From Acerihabitans sp035013185 (GTDB taxonomy: Bacteria > Pseudomonadota > Gammaproteobacteria > Enterobacterales > Enterobacteriaceae), in NCBI RefSeq assembly GCF_035013185.1, contig NZ_JAYGJO010000001.1, positions 310,001-374,000 on the forward strand: a stretch of 64,000 nt of DNA, read 5' to 3'. The translations under genes were made by a program, and so were the position numbers. The notes under the pieces are model-generated. The model did not search any database, was not told where the DNA came from, and saw only the letters and a list, made by a program, of their open reading frames with translations. Shown one piece after another: positions 1-9,496 of the stretch. How positions within the stretch are numbered: position 1 is the stretch's first letter; each line of letters opens with the position of its first letter.

Positions 1-629
1 GGGTGATGATGGCGGCCATCGGGAAGTTCACGTTGGTTCGATCGGGGCATGTCCAGCAGGGAGATATCAATCCTGCCTTGGGTGGCACCCACCACCGGTC
101 GGCCGTCGCCATGTGTGTGCTGCCATTCGGCCAACTGGGCGCGGTCTTGCTCCGTATAGCGGTCCTGCTTATTGGCGATAATGATGTCGGCCGCTGTTAA
201 CTGATCACGAAAATTTTCGTTGTTGAGATAATGAGGATCCGCCAGCTGGCGGGCATCCAGCAAGCATAAGGTCGCTTGACGATCCAGCCAGCTTTCATAA
301 CTGGCTGAGTCTAGCATGGCCAGAATCTGTTTCGGATGACCCAGACCGGTGGGTTCAATCAGCAAACGGTCGGGTGTATTACGTTGCAGCAGGGTATTGA
401 GTCCCACTTGCATCGGCAGGCCGTTAACGCAGCACATACAGCCGCCGGGGATTTCTTTTAACACCGCGCCGCTATCGGCTAGGAGTGCGCCGTCGATGCC
501 GATCTCGCCGAATTCATTAACCAGCACCGCCCAGCGTTCATTCGCTGGTTTTTGTGCCAGCAAATGCAGCAACGTTGTGGTTTTCCCGCTGCCGAGGAAA
601 CCGGTCACCAGATTGGTTTTTGTGGTCAT
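1..629 (-). CDS. yeiR: YeiR, CobW/COG0523-family metal-associated GTPase (3' end outside window)
   Basis: Partial gene: 209 codons are visible and the C-terminal part lies beyond base 1. It is a G3E-family GTPase of the COG0523 group, cytoplasmic proteins linked to zinc/metal handling. Visible motifs are a Walker A loop GFLGSGKT at residues 10-17, the metal-binding signature GGCMCC with Cys64, Cys66 and Cys67, and an NKQD guanine-specificity motif. Identity to E. coli YeiR is very high through the whole visible part. The ATG at 627-629 starts directly with the conserved N-terminus, so the start is secure. It lies 25 bases upstream of yeiQ on the same strand, as in E. coli, and is probably cotranscribed with yeiQ and yeiP. 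Confidence 0.95.
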   Translation of the reverse strand, partial: MTTKTNLVTGFLGSGKTTTLLHLLAQKPANERWAVLVNEFGEIGIDGALLADSGAVLKEIPGGCMCCVNGLPMQVGLNTLLQRNTPDRLLIEPTGLGHPKQILAMLDSASYESWLDRQATLCLLDARQLADPHYLNNENFRDQLTAADIIIANKQDRYTEQDRAQLAEWQHTHGDGRPVVGATQGRIDISLLDMPRSNQRELPDGRHHH

Positions 630-654
630 GGTTTTAACAGGTCCATTTGTCGCT

Positions 655-2127
655 TCATGCGTTTACGGCGGCCGCAACCGTCGCTTTGGCACCGTCATGT
701 CGCAACCGTTCATAGGCGTGGGTCACGGCGTCAACAAAAGCAGGTATGGCGGGCAAGTCTGTACCAAACACCTGGTGCAGCGTCAGTAGCGCACGTACCC
801 TGGGCTCGCCTTCGGGACTGGACAACACCAACTGATGCAAGGTTTCGCGCAGGGGATCGCGGATCTCAATGTTATCGCCAGCATCATCATGCCCACTCAC
901 ATAACGCATCCAGCCGGCAATCCCCAAAGCCAGCAGGGGATAGGCGCTGCCTTGGGCAATATGCCAGCGTACCGAGTCCAGCAAGCGTTGTGGTAATTTC
1001 TGGGTACCGTCCATCGCAATTTGCCAGGTACGGTGTTGTAGCGCCGGGTTGGCGAATCGCGCGCGCAATTGTCGGCCATAGTCAGCGAGATTAACCGCCG
1101 ACGGATCCAGGCTCAAGGTCGGTGCCTGTTCGTTAACCATCAAGGCTGTCACCGCAGTGCAAAACGACCTGTCCGCCATACAATCACTGACATGCAGGTA
1201 ACCGGCCAGATACCCCAGCCATGCCAGGAACGAGTGGCTGCCGTTGAGCATACGCAGCTTCATTTGTTCATAAGGCGCAACATCGGTAACGAACTGTGCG
1301 CCGACGTGCTGCCATTCGGGCCGACCGGCCACAAAATGATCCTCAATGACCCATTGAATAAAGGGCTCGCAGGCGATAGCGCAGGGATCCTCCACGCCAA
1401 GCAGCGCGCTGATTTCATTTAGTGCCTCCGGCGTGGCGGCAGGGACGATACGGTCAACCATGGTGGCCGGAAAGGCGGCGTGCTGCGAAATCCACGCTGC
1501 CAGGGCCAGATCCTGCGCTTCGGCCAGTCCCAGTATCGCCCGTTTGACCACCTCACCATTGCCGGGAATATTATCACATGAAAGCAGGGTAAATGGCGCC
1601 AGCCCTCGCTGGTAACGGCGACGCAGTGCTTCCACCAGAATACCCGGCACTGAGGTGGGCTGCAGGGGATGACTCAGATCGGCCTGAATGGCAGGATGGC
1701 GACGATCCAACTCGCCGCTGTCCGGTTCAATGCAATAGCCTTTTTCGGTAATGGTCAGCGAGACGATAGCCACTTGGGGTTCGGCCAGTTTCTCCAGCAC
1801 TGCGTTCATTCCCTCGACGGCAGCAATCACTGATTCCCGCACTGCGCCAATAATGCGTGCCGATCGCGTCTCGCCATCCTTTTCCAATACGGTGAACAAA
1901 TGATCCTGGTGGCGCAGTGATGCCAATAAACCGGCGCTGTGCAAACTGACCTCACAAATACCCCAGTCGCCGCCAAGCTGATTAAGCACCCGATCGGTCA
2001 TGACCGCTTGATGGGCGCGGTGGAATGCACCAAAGCCAATATGCACGATGCGGCTGCAAAGTCTGGTCCGATCGTAACCGGGTTGTTGCACCTCGGGGGG
2101 CAGGGAATGGGTCGCGATGGTGGTCAT
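655..2127 (-). CDS. yeiQ: YeiQ, mannitol dehydrogenase-family NAD-dependent polyol/hexuronate oxidoreductase
   Basis: A 490-residue member of the long-chain mannitol dehydrogenase/fructuronate reductase family. The N-terminal Rossmann part carries HIGFGAFHRAHQ near residue 30. The catalytic region includes KLRMLNGSHSFLAWLG, with the family Lys and Asn/His pattern. Length equals E. coli YeiQ (about 488). The physiological substrate of YeiQ is not established; a sugar alcohol or hexuronate is the family expectation. The open frame extends to 2163, but ATG 2125-2127 is preferred because AGGA sits about 9 bases ahead of it and the extra 12 residues are not family-like. It lies between yeiP and yeiR, all on the minus strand. 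Confidence 0.92.
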   Translation of the reverse strand: MTTIATHSLPPEVQQPGYDRTRLCSRIVHIGFGAFHRAHQAVMTDRVLNQLGGDWGICEVSLHSAGLLASLRHQDHLFTVLEKDGETRSARIIGAVRESVIAAVEGMNAVLEKLAEPQVAIVSLTITEKGYCIEPDSGELDRRHPAIQADLSHPLQPTSVPGILVEALRRRYQRGLAPFTLLSCDNIPGNGEVVKRAILGLAEAQDLALAAWISQHAAFPATMVDRIVPAATPEALNEISALLGVEDPCAIACEPFIQWVIEDHFVAGRPEWQHVGAQFVTDVAPYEQMKLRMLNGSHSFLAWLGYLAGYLHVSDCMADRSFCTAVTALMVNEQAPTLSLDPSAVNLADYGRQLRARFANPALQHRTWQIAMDGTQKLPQRLLDSVRWHIAQGSAYPLLALGIAGWMRYVSGHDDAGDNIEIRDPLRETLHQLVLSSPEGEPRVRALLTLHQVFGTDLPAIPAFVDAVTHAYERLRHDGAKATVAAAVNA

Positions 2128-2318
2128 GTGGAAGCTTCCTGTTTGACCGTAGGCTAGGCGCACGGTAACGTTTAATTGTTAGGCAATTTTCCGTCAGGAT
2201 CAATGCCGCAACATAGCCTAAACGGACTATTCAGGGTAAGCGGGAATGGTGAAGTACGCAAGCGGCGGCCTGTACCGAACTTATTGCCCGGCACGGGTCG
2301 CTGCTTGGCCCGGAGCAA

Positions 2319-2891
2319 TCAGTCCGCACGGCTCATATAGCGGCGTTCGGCCACATGAATGCGGATCTTTTCTCCGCTGTTAAGGTATTCCGGCACTGAC
2401 ACGGTCAAACCCGTACTCATCAGCGCAGGTTTGGTGCGCGCGCTGGCCGAGGCGCCTTTAATACCCGGCGTGGTTTCGATGATGTTCAAATCTACCGTTT
2501 GCGGCAGTTCAAGGGCCAGTACTTGGCCTTCCAGAGTCAACACCTGCATGCCCGGAATACCGCCTTCGGGAATAAACAGCAGCTCGTCTTCGATGTGTTC
2601 TTTTTTGAACAGATACGGGGTGTAATCCTCGTCATCCATAAACACATACTCATCGCCGTCGATATAGGAGAACGTGACCGACCGCCGAACCAGGTTGATG
2701 GTCTCAAGGATATCGTCGCCCTTAAAGCGCTCTTCCACTTTGAGTCCGGTACGGACGTCGGAAAAACGCATTTTATACAGCGTACTGGCCCCACGTGCAC
2801 TTGGACTCTGGATATCAATATCTTTTACCAGCAGCAACTTACCATTGTAGTTTACCGCCATACCGCGCTTAATTTCGTTTGCTCTAGCCAT
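2319..2891 (-). CDS. yeiP: Elongation factor P-like protein YeiP (EfpL)
   Basis: A 190-residue EF-P paralogue with the three beta-barrel domains of EF-P: KOW-like N-terminal, central OB, C-terminal OB ending in EKIRIHVAERRY. It acts at the ribosomal P site to relieve stalling. The loop that carries the modified lysine in EF-P here reads QSPSARGAST, with Arg33 at the tip, the hallmark of the YeiP/EfpL subfamily that works without lysyl modification. The sequence is almost identical to E. coli YeiP. ATG 2889-2891 is chosen; an in-frame TTG directly before it also exists but is not needed. It heads the minus-strand yeiP-yeiQ-yeiR series. Confidence 0.95.
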   Translation of the reverse strand: MARANEIKRGMAVNYNGKLLLVKDIDIQSPSARGASTLYKMRFSDVRTGLKVEERFKGDDILETINLVRRSVTFSYIDGDEYVFMDDEDYTPYLFKKEHIEDELLFIPEGGIPGMQVLTLEGQVLALELPQTVDLNIIETTPGIKGASASARTKPALMSTGLTVSVPEYLNSGEKIRIHVAERRYMSRAD

Positions 2892-2934
2892 CAAAATGGA
2901 CCTGTATAATTGTGTCGGGATCTATGGCGACACG

Positions 2935-4173
2935 TTACCCTTTTCCGCCGTTGTCGGGCAAGAGTGAAATGCGTGTGTCGCGGGGCAGCGGCGAATCTAC
3001 ATCACCAATGCGCCACATGCAATAACCGGCGCCGGCAATCATTAATAGCGCCACAAAAAACACCGCATGAAATGGCCAAAACGTCGCCATCAGGCCGGCC
3101 AGCGAACCGGCGATAATCCAGCCCATCCGCCCAGTGTTGGTAAATAGCGTGGTGGCAGCACCGGCTTGACCAGGCATCAAGTCCTGAAAATAGATCATGC
3201 CGATACCTGCCAGTATACCAATAAACACGGCGTTCAACAGTTGCAAGGCCAACAGGGCCACCGAGCCGGTAAAATACAGCAGGCCGAGATAAAACAGCAG
3301 CCCCGCACTAACGGCGATGCGCATCAGCAGCCGATTGCCCACGCGGCGCGACAGGTATCCCGCCACCAGCATGGTGGGGATTTCCAGCCCGGCGGCGGTG
3401 CCCATCATGGCGCCGGCCAGCTTTTCCGACAAATGCCGCTCATGCAGTAAATAAAGTGGCATATTGATCAGATACAGGCAATTACAGCTCCACATCAGGG
3501 TGCAGGCGTAAAATAACAGCCAGGTATCACGGCGATGACGGCGAGGGGCTTGCGGCGGCGCTGCGGTGTTCAACGCCGATTTACGCATCGAGGGCAGTAA
3601 AAAACCGACCAATGCACCGCAAAGCACAAAGATCACGGCAGCCATCATATACAGGGTCCTAAAGCCAAACCCCAATGCCAGCGCAAAGGCCAGCGGCGGG
3701 CCGACGACCCACGCCAGTGATACCTGCGCGCGCATTATCGAACTGAACATCACCGCTTCGCGACCGGATTTTTCCGCATGTTCCCGCGCCAGCGCGAACA
3801 TTTGTGGATTGGCTGTGGACCCCAGGCTGGTCAGCAATACGCCGGGAAACAGCAGTACAAAATAGTGACGATTGAAAGCAAACAGCACACAACCCAGAGA
3901 ACCGAGCAGACAGCAGCGCAAAATTAATCCTTTACGATCGCCTCGTTTATCTGAGCGTCCAGCCAGGAACTGGCTCACCGCAATGCCGATCACGGCACTA
4001 CCGGTAAAAAACAGCCCTACCATAAAGGGGGGTGCCTGAACCTCAGTGGACAAAAACAAACTCAACGTCGGCAGCTGCAACGCGCCGGCAATGCCGGAAA
4101 GGAAAGCGATAACCAAAAATGCCGATGCAGTCACATCTGGCAGGTGCCATGGCAGGGCAATACGGGTATGCAT
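2935..4173 (-). CDS. setB: SetB, major facilitator sugar efflux transporter
   Basis: A 412-residue inner-membrane MFS transporter with 12 predicted segments. The loop 2-3 signature GRSDKRGDRKGLI matches the SET (sugar efflux transporter) family, and the rest follows E. coli SetB closely, including FSSIMRAQVSLAWVVGPPLA and MMGTAAGLEIPTML. SET proteins export sugars such as lactose, glucose and analogues by proton antiport; the natural cargo here is unknown. The protein is about 20 residues longer than the E. coli one, mostly as an extra C-terminal tail after the last membrane segment. It is divergent from fruBKA, with about 420 bases of regulatory DNA between the two starts, the same pairing as in E. 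coli. Confidence 0.93.
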   Translation of the reverse strand: MHTRIALPWHLPDVTASAFLVIAFLSGIAGALQLPTLSLFLSTEVQAPPFMVGLFFTGSAVIGIAVSQFLAGRSDKRGDRKGLILRCCLLGSLGCVLFAFNRHYFVLLFPGVLLTSLGSTANPQMFALAREHAEKSGREAVMFSSIMRAQVSLAWVVGPPLAFALALGFGFRTLYMMAAVIFVLCGALVGFLLPSMRKSALNTAAPPQAPRRHRRDTWLLFYACTLMWSCNCLYLINMPLYLLHERHLSEKLAGAMMGTAAGLEIPTMLVAGYLSRRVGNRLLMRIAVSAGLLFYLGLLYFTGSVALLALQLLNAVFIGILAGIGMIYFQDLMPGQAGAATTLFTNTGRMGWIIAGSLAGLMATFWPFHAVFFVALLMIAGAGYCMWRIGDVDSPLPRDTRISLLPDNGGKG

Positions 4174-4497
4174 AAAGTTATGTCAACATCAGGGCTGGTG
4201 GACACGCAAATCATACGCTTGTCGGCTAAAAACAACAGTGTGTGGCTGAAAAATACCTTTTCAGACGGATACGGGCAAAACAATTATTAGCCAGGCTCAG
4301 CCGCAGTGTTGGAGCATCAGCTGAACCTATATCAAAAATCGACTACTCATCATCGACCACTTCAGCAATGCTTCAGCACTCCGCGGTAAACAAGACATGT
4401 CGGCGACGAAATTAGGCAAAATGTGCTGCGCTTCAAAGATTCAGTATGAATATATTGGCAGTGCTTGCATTGTGCACCGCAACGTTAGAGACTTTAT

Positions 4498-4509
4498 TGA
4501 AACGTTTCA
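4498..4509. promoter_or_regulatory. Cra (FruR) operator 1 upstream of fruB
   Basis: The perfect 12-base palindrome TGAAACGTTTCA matches the core of the Cra/FruR consensus (TGAAWCGNTTCA-like). It lies 100 bases before the fruB ATG. In E. coli the fru operon is repressed by Cra and induced by fructose 1-phosphate; a second copy lies 55 bases downstream. Confidence 0.85.
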
Positions 4510-4563
4510 GCGTTATCGCGTGGCACTTTGGCCCGCAATAACGCTCTTGTTATCGATCAGAGC

Positions 4564-4575
4564 TGAAACGATTCA
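4564..4575. promoter_or_regulatory. Cra (FruR) operator 2 upstream of fruB
   Basis: TGAAACGATTCA, preceded by GC, fits the Cra consensus and lies only 23 bases ahead of the fruB start codon. Two Cra sites upstream of fruB is the arrangement known from E. coli, so repression that is relieved by fructose 1-phosphate is expected. Confidence 0.85.
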
Positions 4576-4597
4576 ATTTCAGCAAGCGAGGAGCGGT

Positions 4598-5731
4598 ATG
4601 TTTGATCTGTCATTAAAAGATATTCATCTCGGTGCCCATGCACAGAACAAGCACGAGGCCATCACTCAGGTAGCGACGGCCCTGACGCAGGCGGGCAGCG
4701 TCAGCGAAGGTTACGTTGACGGTATGATGCAGCGTGAACAACAGACTTCCACCTTTTTGGGCAATGGTATCGCTATTCCTCACGGTACTACCGATACCCG
4801 CGATCTGGTGTTGAATACTGGCGTTCAGGTTTTCCAGTTTCCACAAGGAATCGATTGGGGCGAGGGTCAGTTGGCGTATGTGGTCATCGGTATTGCCGCC
4901 CGCTCTGATGAGCATCTGGGGCTGCTGCGTCAGCTTACCCATGTGTTAAGTGACGACAGCGTGGCGGCCAAGCTGGCCAACACCACCTCCGCCGAAGAAC
5001 TGCGCGACGTGCTGACCGGCGCGCGCCAGGCTGCACCTTTTCTGTTCGATACCTCTCTGATGAGTCTGGATATCGCCGCCGGCGATATGCTGACCCTCAA
5101 AGCGTTGAATGCTGGGCGGCTACAGCAGGCTGGTGCGGTGGATAACGCTTTTGTCAGCGACGTTATCAGTGGCCAACCACTCAACTTAGGTCAAGGCGTA
5201 TGGCTCAATGACGCCACGCGCGGCAATCTGGCCAGCGCCATAGCGGTTTCCCGCCCGGTGGCGCCGTTTGACGCTGATGGTGACAACGTTGCACTGCTGA
5301 TTACCGTGGCCATGGTTGACGATCAGCCGCTGACGGTGCTGAACCACCTAAGCGATCTCGTGCGCGCCGGGTCGGTAGCAAACTTATTGTCCGCCGACGG
5401 ACCAGCACTTCTGGCGTTGCTCAGCGGTGAAAGTGCCGCGACGCCGTCACTGCTCAGCGCAGAATTTGTCGTGCGCAATGAACACGGACTGCATGCCCGT
5501 CCTGGCACCGCGTTGGTGAATGTGATTAAACAATTCAACAGTGCAATAACGGTCACCAATCTGGATGGAACCGGCAAGGCGGCCAACGGCCGCAGCCTGA
5601 TGAAAGTGGTGGCGCTGGGCGTCAAAAGTGGCCACCGGTTGCGGTTTACCGCCGACGGTGACGATGCAGAACAAGCGCTGGCGGCCATTGGTGCAGCTAT
5701 CGCTTCGGGTCTAGGGGAGGGTGCGGCATGA
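4598..5731 (+). CDS. fruB: FruB, fructose PTS diphosphoryl transfer protein (EIIA-HPr fusion, FPr)
   Basis: A 377-residue cytoplasmic phosphocarrier of the fructose phosphotransferase system. The N-terminal EIIA-Fru domain carries the phosphorylated His62 in IAIPHGTT. A middle domain of receiver-like size follows, then a C-terminal HPr domain with phosphorylated His299 in EHGLHARPGT. Both histidines fall at the E. coli positions. The open frame extends upstream to 4397, but ATG 4598 is preceded by GAGGAG and matches the E. coli N-terminus, and the longer frame would read through both Cra operators. The stop overlaps the fruK start (ATGA). Confidence 0.97.
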   Translation: MFDLSLKDIHLGAHAQNKHEAITQVATALTQAGSVSEGYVDGMMQREQQTSTFLGNGIAIPHGTTDTRDLVLNTGVQVFQFPQGIDWGEGQLAYVVIGIAARSDEHLGLLRQLTHVLSDDSVAAKLANTTSAEELRDVLTGARQAAPFLFDTSLMSLDIAAGDMLTLKALNAGRLQQAGAVDNAFVSDVISGQPLNLGQGVWLNDATRGNLASAIAVSRPVAPFDADGDNVALLITVAMVDDQPLTVLNHLSDLVRAGSVANLLSADGPALLALLSGESAATPSLLSAEFVVRNEHGLHARPGTALVNVIKQFNSAITVTNLDGTGKAANGRSLMKVVALGVKSGHRLRFTADGDDAEQALAAIGAAIASGLGEGAA

Positions 5732-6684
5732 GCAGGCGCGTTGCCACCATCACCTTAAACCCGGCTTATGATTTGGTCGGTTTTTGCCCCGAAATTGAGC
5801 GCGGAGAAGTTAACCTGGTGCAAACGGCTGGACTGCACGCTGCGGGAAAAGGGATCAACGTTGCCAAAGTACTTAAGGACCTCGGTATTGATGTTACCGT
5901 TGGCGGTTTTCTGGGCAAGGATAACCAGGATGGTTTTCAACTGCTGTTCAGCGATCTGGGCATAGCCAACCGTTTTCAGGTGGTGCAAGGACGTACTCGT
6001 ATCAATGTCAAACTGACGGAAAAGGATGGGGATGTCACCGATTTCAACTTTTCTGGCTTTAACGTCACGCCGCAGGATTGGGAACGTTTTGTTAACGACT
6101 CCCTGACCTGGTTGGGTCAGTTCGATATGGTGGCAGTGAGCGGCAGTCTGCCGACGGGTGTAGCGCCTGAGGCGTTTACCGAATGGATGATCAAGCTGCG
6201 CAGCCATTGTCCATGCATCATTTTCGATAGCAGTCGCGAAGCGTTGGTGGCGGGTTTAAAAGCAGCCCCTTGGTTGGTCAAGCCCAATCGGCGCGAGCTG
6301 GAAATCTGGGCCGGACGCAAATTACCCGCCCTGTCCGATGTGGTGGAAGCCGCTCATGCGCTGCGCGAGCAAGGCATTGCCCATGTGGTGATCTCATTGG
6401 GCGCGGAAGGCGCGCTGTGGGTTAACGCCTCTGGTGCCTGGCTGGCCAAACCACCGGCCTGTGAAGTGGTCAGCACCGTGGGTGCGGGTGACTCCATGGT
6501 CGGTGGACTGATCTATGGTCTGCTGATGCGCGAATCCAGTGAACATACATTACGCCTTGCCACCGCTGTGGCGGCATTGGCGGTGAGTCAGAGCAATGTC
6601 GGGATCACCGATCGGCCGCAACTGGCCGCAATGATGGCCCGTGTCGATTTAAAACCTTTTAATGACCGGTTGGAGGCAAAATGA
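5728..6684 (+). CDS. fruK: FruK, 1-phosphofructokinase
   Basis: A 318-residue PfkB-family sugar-phosphate kinase that converts fructose 1-phosphate and ATP to fructose 1,6-bisphosphate, after FruA imports fructose as its 1-phosphate. The GAGDS motif gives catalytic Asp255, and the substrate-binding N-terminal glycine motif GLHAAGKGINVAKVLKDLG is intact. Near-identical to E. coli FruK, with a few extra C-terminal residues. The start overlaps the fruB stop and its own stop overlaps the fruA start, so the three genes are translationally coupled. Confidence 0.97.
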   Translation: MSRRVATITLNPAYDLVGFCPEIERGEVNLVQTAGLHAAGKGINVAKVLKDLGIDVTVGGFLGKDNQDGFQLLFSDLGIANRFQVVQGRTRINVKLTEKDGDVTDFNFSGFNVTPQDWERFVNDSLTWLGQFDMVAVSGSLPTGVAPEAFTEWMIKLRSHCPCIIFDSSREALVAGLKAAPWLVKPNRRELEIWAGRKLPALSDVVEAAHALREQGIAHVVISLGAEGALWVNASGAWLAKPPACEVVSTVGAGDSMVGGLIYGLLMRESSEHTLRLATAVAALAVSQSNVGITDRPQLAAMMARVDLKPFNDRLEAK

Positions 6685-8387
6685 AAACGCTGCTGCAAAT
6701 AGACAGCTCACTAGGGCAAGCTCGTAGCCACCTGGTGAAAAGAATACTGGTCGAGACTGCGCCGAAAGCGGGTTTGACCTTAGTTGAATCCGTCGCTGAC
6801 GCCGAACTGGTGATCCAGGTGGGACACTCGGCTGCAGATGCCGCACTGAACGGCAAACGTGTCTATCATGGTGATGCCGCCTTGGCCGCCAGCGAGCCAG
6901 ACACGTTTTTGCAGCAGGCTAAAACCCATGCTGAGATCTATCAAGCACCGACTAACGCTACCCTGGCAGCTGGCCTGAATACCCTTAACCCCAACGGGCC
7001 GAAACGTATTGTCGCCATCACCGCTTGCCCCACCGGCGTGGCCCATACCTATATGGCGGCTGAAGCTATCGAGGGTGAAGCGAAAAAACGCGGTTGGTGG
7101 GTAAAAGTAGAAACCCGCGGGTCAGTGGGCGCAGGTAATGCTATTACCGCCGAAGAAGTTCAGCAGGCCGATTTGGTGATCGTCGCCGCCGATATTGATG
7201 TTGACCTCAGCAAATTTGCCGGCAAGCAGATGTATCGTACCTCTACCGGTCTGGCGCTGAAAAAGACCGCCCAAGAACTGGATAAAGCCGTGGTTGAAGC
7301 CAAGTTATATCAACCTCATCAAGGTTCCAAAGAATCCAGTGGCAATGAAGAGAAAAAATCTTCGCAGGGCCCTTACCGTCACTTATTGACCGGTGTGTCT
7401 TATATGCTGCCAATGGTGGTGGCGGGGGGGTTGTGTATTGCGTTGTCGTTTGTATTTGGCATCCATGCGTTCGAACAGCCGGGCACCTTGGCCGCGGCGC
7501 TGATGCAAATCGGTGGTAAATCAGCCTTTGCCCTGATGGTGCCGGTGCTGGCCGGATTCATTGCCTTCTCAATTGCCGACCGTCCTGGCCTGACCCCTGG
7601 TCTGGTGGGGGGTATGCTGGCGGTCAGTACCGGTGCCGGATTTATTGGTGGGATTATCGCCGGTTTCCTGGCCGGCTACGTGGCAAAATTTATCAGTACC
7701 AAACTGCCGTTGCCACAAAGCATGGCGGCACTGAAACCTATCCTGATCATTCCGCTGATTGCCAGTCTGGTGACCGGCTTGGTGATGATCTATGTGGTGG
7801 GTACGCCGGTGGCGAAGTTGCTGACCGGAATGACCAACTGGTTGCAGTCGATGGGCACCGTGAACGCTGTCGTATTGGGTGCCATTCTTGGTGCGATGAT
7901 GTGCAGCGATATGGGTGGGCCGATTAACAAAGCCGCCTATGCGTTTGGTGTTGCACTGCTCAGTACCCAGACCTATGGACCGATGGCGGCGATTATGGCT
8001 GCGGGTATGGTACCGCCGCTGGGTATTGCCGTCGCGACGCTGATTGGCCGCAATAAGTTCGATAAACCCGAACGTGAGGCTGGCAAAGCCGCATTTGTGC
8101 TGGGTTTGTGCTTTATCTCTGAAGGGGCGATCCCGTTTGCCGCCCGCGACCCGTTCCGCGTTATCCCGCTGAGCATGATTTCCGGTGCGCTCACCGGCGC
8201 GTTGTCGATGTTCTTTGGCGCCAAGTTGATGGCACCTCACGGCGGCGTGTTTGTACTGTTGATCCCAGGCGCTATTACGCCGGTCGTGGGATACCTGATC
8301 TCCATTGCTGCAGGGACTCTGTTGCTGGGCGTGACGTACTCGATGTTTAAACGTCCAGACGCTGAATTGGCGAAAGCGATGGCATAA
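6681..8387 (+). CDS. fruA: FruA, fructose-specific PTS permease EIIB'BC
   Basis: A 568-residue inner-membrane fructose permease. An N-terminal duplicated EIIB' domain without the active cysteine is followed by the active EIIB domain with phosphorylated Cys116 in AITACPTGVAHT. The rest is the EIIC membrane domain, including the GGPINKAAY and ISEGAIPFAARDPFR loops. It takes phosphate from FruB and imports fructose as fructose 1-phosphate. It is the last gene of fruBKA and is followed within 30 bases by a strong terminator. Confidence 0.97.
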   Translation: MKTLLQIDSSLGQARSHLVKRILVETAPKAGLTLVESVADAELVIQVGHSAADAALNGKRVYHGDAALAASEPDTFLQQAKTHAEIYQAPTNATLAAGLNTLNPNGPKRIVAITACPTGVAHTYMAAEAIEGEAKKRGWWVKVETRGSVGAGNAITAEEVQQADLVIVAADIDVDLSKFAGKQMYRTSTGLALKKTAQELDKAVVEAKLYQPHQGSKESSGNEEKKSSQGPYRHLLTGVSYMLPMVVAGGLCIALSFVFGIHAFEQPGTLAAALMQIGGKSAFALMVPVLAGFIAFSIADRPGLTPGLVGGMLAVSTGAGFIGGIIAGFLAGYVAKFISTKLPLPQSMAALKPILIIPLIASLVTGLVMIYVVGTPVAKLLTGMTNWLQSMGTVNAVVLGAILGAMMCSDMGGPINKAAYAFGVALLSTQTYGPMAAIMAAGMVPPLGIAVATLIGRNKFDKPEREAGKAAFVLGLCFISEGAIPFAARDPFRVIPLSMISGALTGALSMFFGAKLMAPHGGVFVLLIPGAITPVVGYLISIAAGTLLLGVTYSMFKRPDAELAKAMA

Positions 8388-8414
8388 CGTTAATCACCTA
8401 CCTCGTGTCATATA

Positions 8415-8450
8415 CAAACCGGAGAGGCAACTGCCTTTCCGGTTTGTTTT
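8415..8450 (+). terminator. Rho-independent terminator of fruBKA
   Basis: A 9-bp stem (CAAACCGGA pairing with TCCGGTTTG) continues through a G-T pair into a 5-bp stem (AGGCA/TGCCT) with a two-base loop. It ends in TTTT and starts 27 bases after the fruA stop. Confidence 0.9.
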
Positions 8451-8515
8451 AGGGTCGAGTGATGGGTTCTTCTCTCTATTGCCGGATCCCATCGTGGGGG
8501 CCGGACTTTCGGCGA

Positions 8516-9361
8516 TTAATTTTTTTCCAGTGATTTCAGCCAGGCAATTTCCTGCGGCCAGATCTCAGGCTCGACGGTTTCCAGAATCAGTGGGATATTA
8601 TCAAAACGCTTATCAGCCATGATCCAGGCAAACGCGGTTTGGCCAATATTGCCTTCACCGAGGCTGTGATGACGGTCCACCCGACTGTTGAATTCGCTTT
8701 TGGCATCGTTGAGGTGCATGCCACGTAAATAAGTGAACCCAACGATATCATCGAACTGGGTAAAGGTATGCTCACAGGCCTCTTCAGTACGTAAATCATA
8801 ACCGGCGGCAAACGCATGGCAGGTATCGATGCATACCCCTACCCGGGTTTTATCTTCCACACCGTTGATAATCGTCGCCAGATGCTCAAAACGAAAACCC
8901 ATATTGCTGCCTTGTCCGGCGGTATTCTCAATCACCGCGGTTACCCCGGCGGTTTTTTCCAGCGCAATATTAATGGATTCGGCAATGGTCGCCAGGCATT
9001 GGTCTTCATCGATCTGTTTTAAATGGCTGCCAGGATGAAAATTCAGCAATGTCAGCCCGAGCTGCTGACAGCGTGCCAGTTCGTCAATAAATGCCAAGCG
9101 AGATTTTTCCAGCGCCTCGGCGACCGGATGGCCAAGGTTAATCAAATAGCTATCATGGGGCAGGATTTGGTTCGGGGAGAAGTGATACTGCTCGCAGGTT
9201 GAACGAAACTTATCAATATCCTCGTCGCTAAGATCGGCCGCTTTCCATTGACGCTGATTTTTGGTAAACAAGGCAAAAGCGGTCGCATCCAACTCATGAG
9301 CACGCAGTACCGCCTGATCCACCCCTCCCGCCGCGCTAACATGGGCACCGATAAATTTCAT
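8516..9361 (-). CDS. nfo: Endonuclease IV (AP endonuclease)
   Basis: A 281-residue AP endonuclease of the xylose-isomerase-like TIM-barrel family. It cleaves abasic sites and removes 3' blocking groups in base excision repair, using three zinc ions. The zinc ligands lie in recognisable motifs: LLNFHPGSH, VIENTAGQG, GVCIDTCHAFAAGYD, MHLNDAKS and RVDRHHSLGEGNIG. Identity to E. coli Nfo is high, but the protein is slightly shorter at the C-terminus. ATG 9359-9361 is preferred to an upstream in-frame start at 9382, because AAGGAG is placed 5 bases ahead and the sequence then begins MKFIGAHVSAAGG as in E. coli. It converges on the end of fruA. Confidence 0.96.
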   Translation of the reverse strand: MKFIGAHVSAAGGVDQAVLRAHELDATAFALFTKNQRQWKAADLSDEDIDKFRSTCEQYHFSPNQILPHDSYLINLGHPVAEALEKSRLAFIDELARCQQLGLTLLNFHPGSHLKQIDEDQCLATIAESINIALEKTAGVTAVIENTAGQGSNMGFRFEHLATIINGVEDKTRVGVCIDTCHAFAAGYDLRTEEACEHTFTQFDDIVGFTYLRGMHLNDAKSEFNSRVDRHHSLGEGNIGQTAFAWIMADKRFDNIPLILETVEPEIWPQEIAWLKSLEKN

Positions 9362-9496
9362 GTTTTCTCCTTTTTTAATCATATTCTGGCACCGACAGTA
9401 CCGAAGGTCGTGCTGGTAATAGCACCGATAATAATGCCGATGATAATGCCGAGAGTATGCTGTTTAGGAAAAAAAAGCGCGAATAATTACCGTCCA

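Noticed and set aside
7569..8240. 223-codon open frame on the minus strand inside fruA
   Set aside because: It lies wholly within the fruA membrane domain, is His/Arg/Gln-rich as expected for the complement of a hydrophobic coding region, and has no ribosome site.
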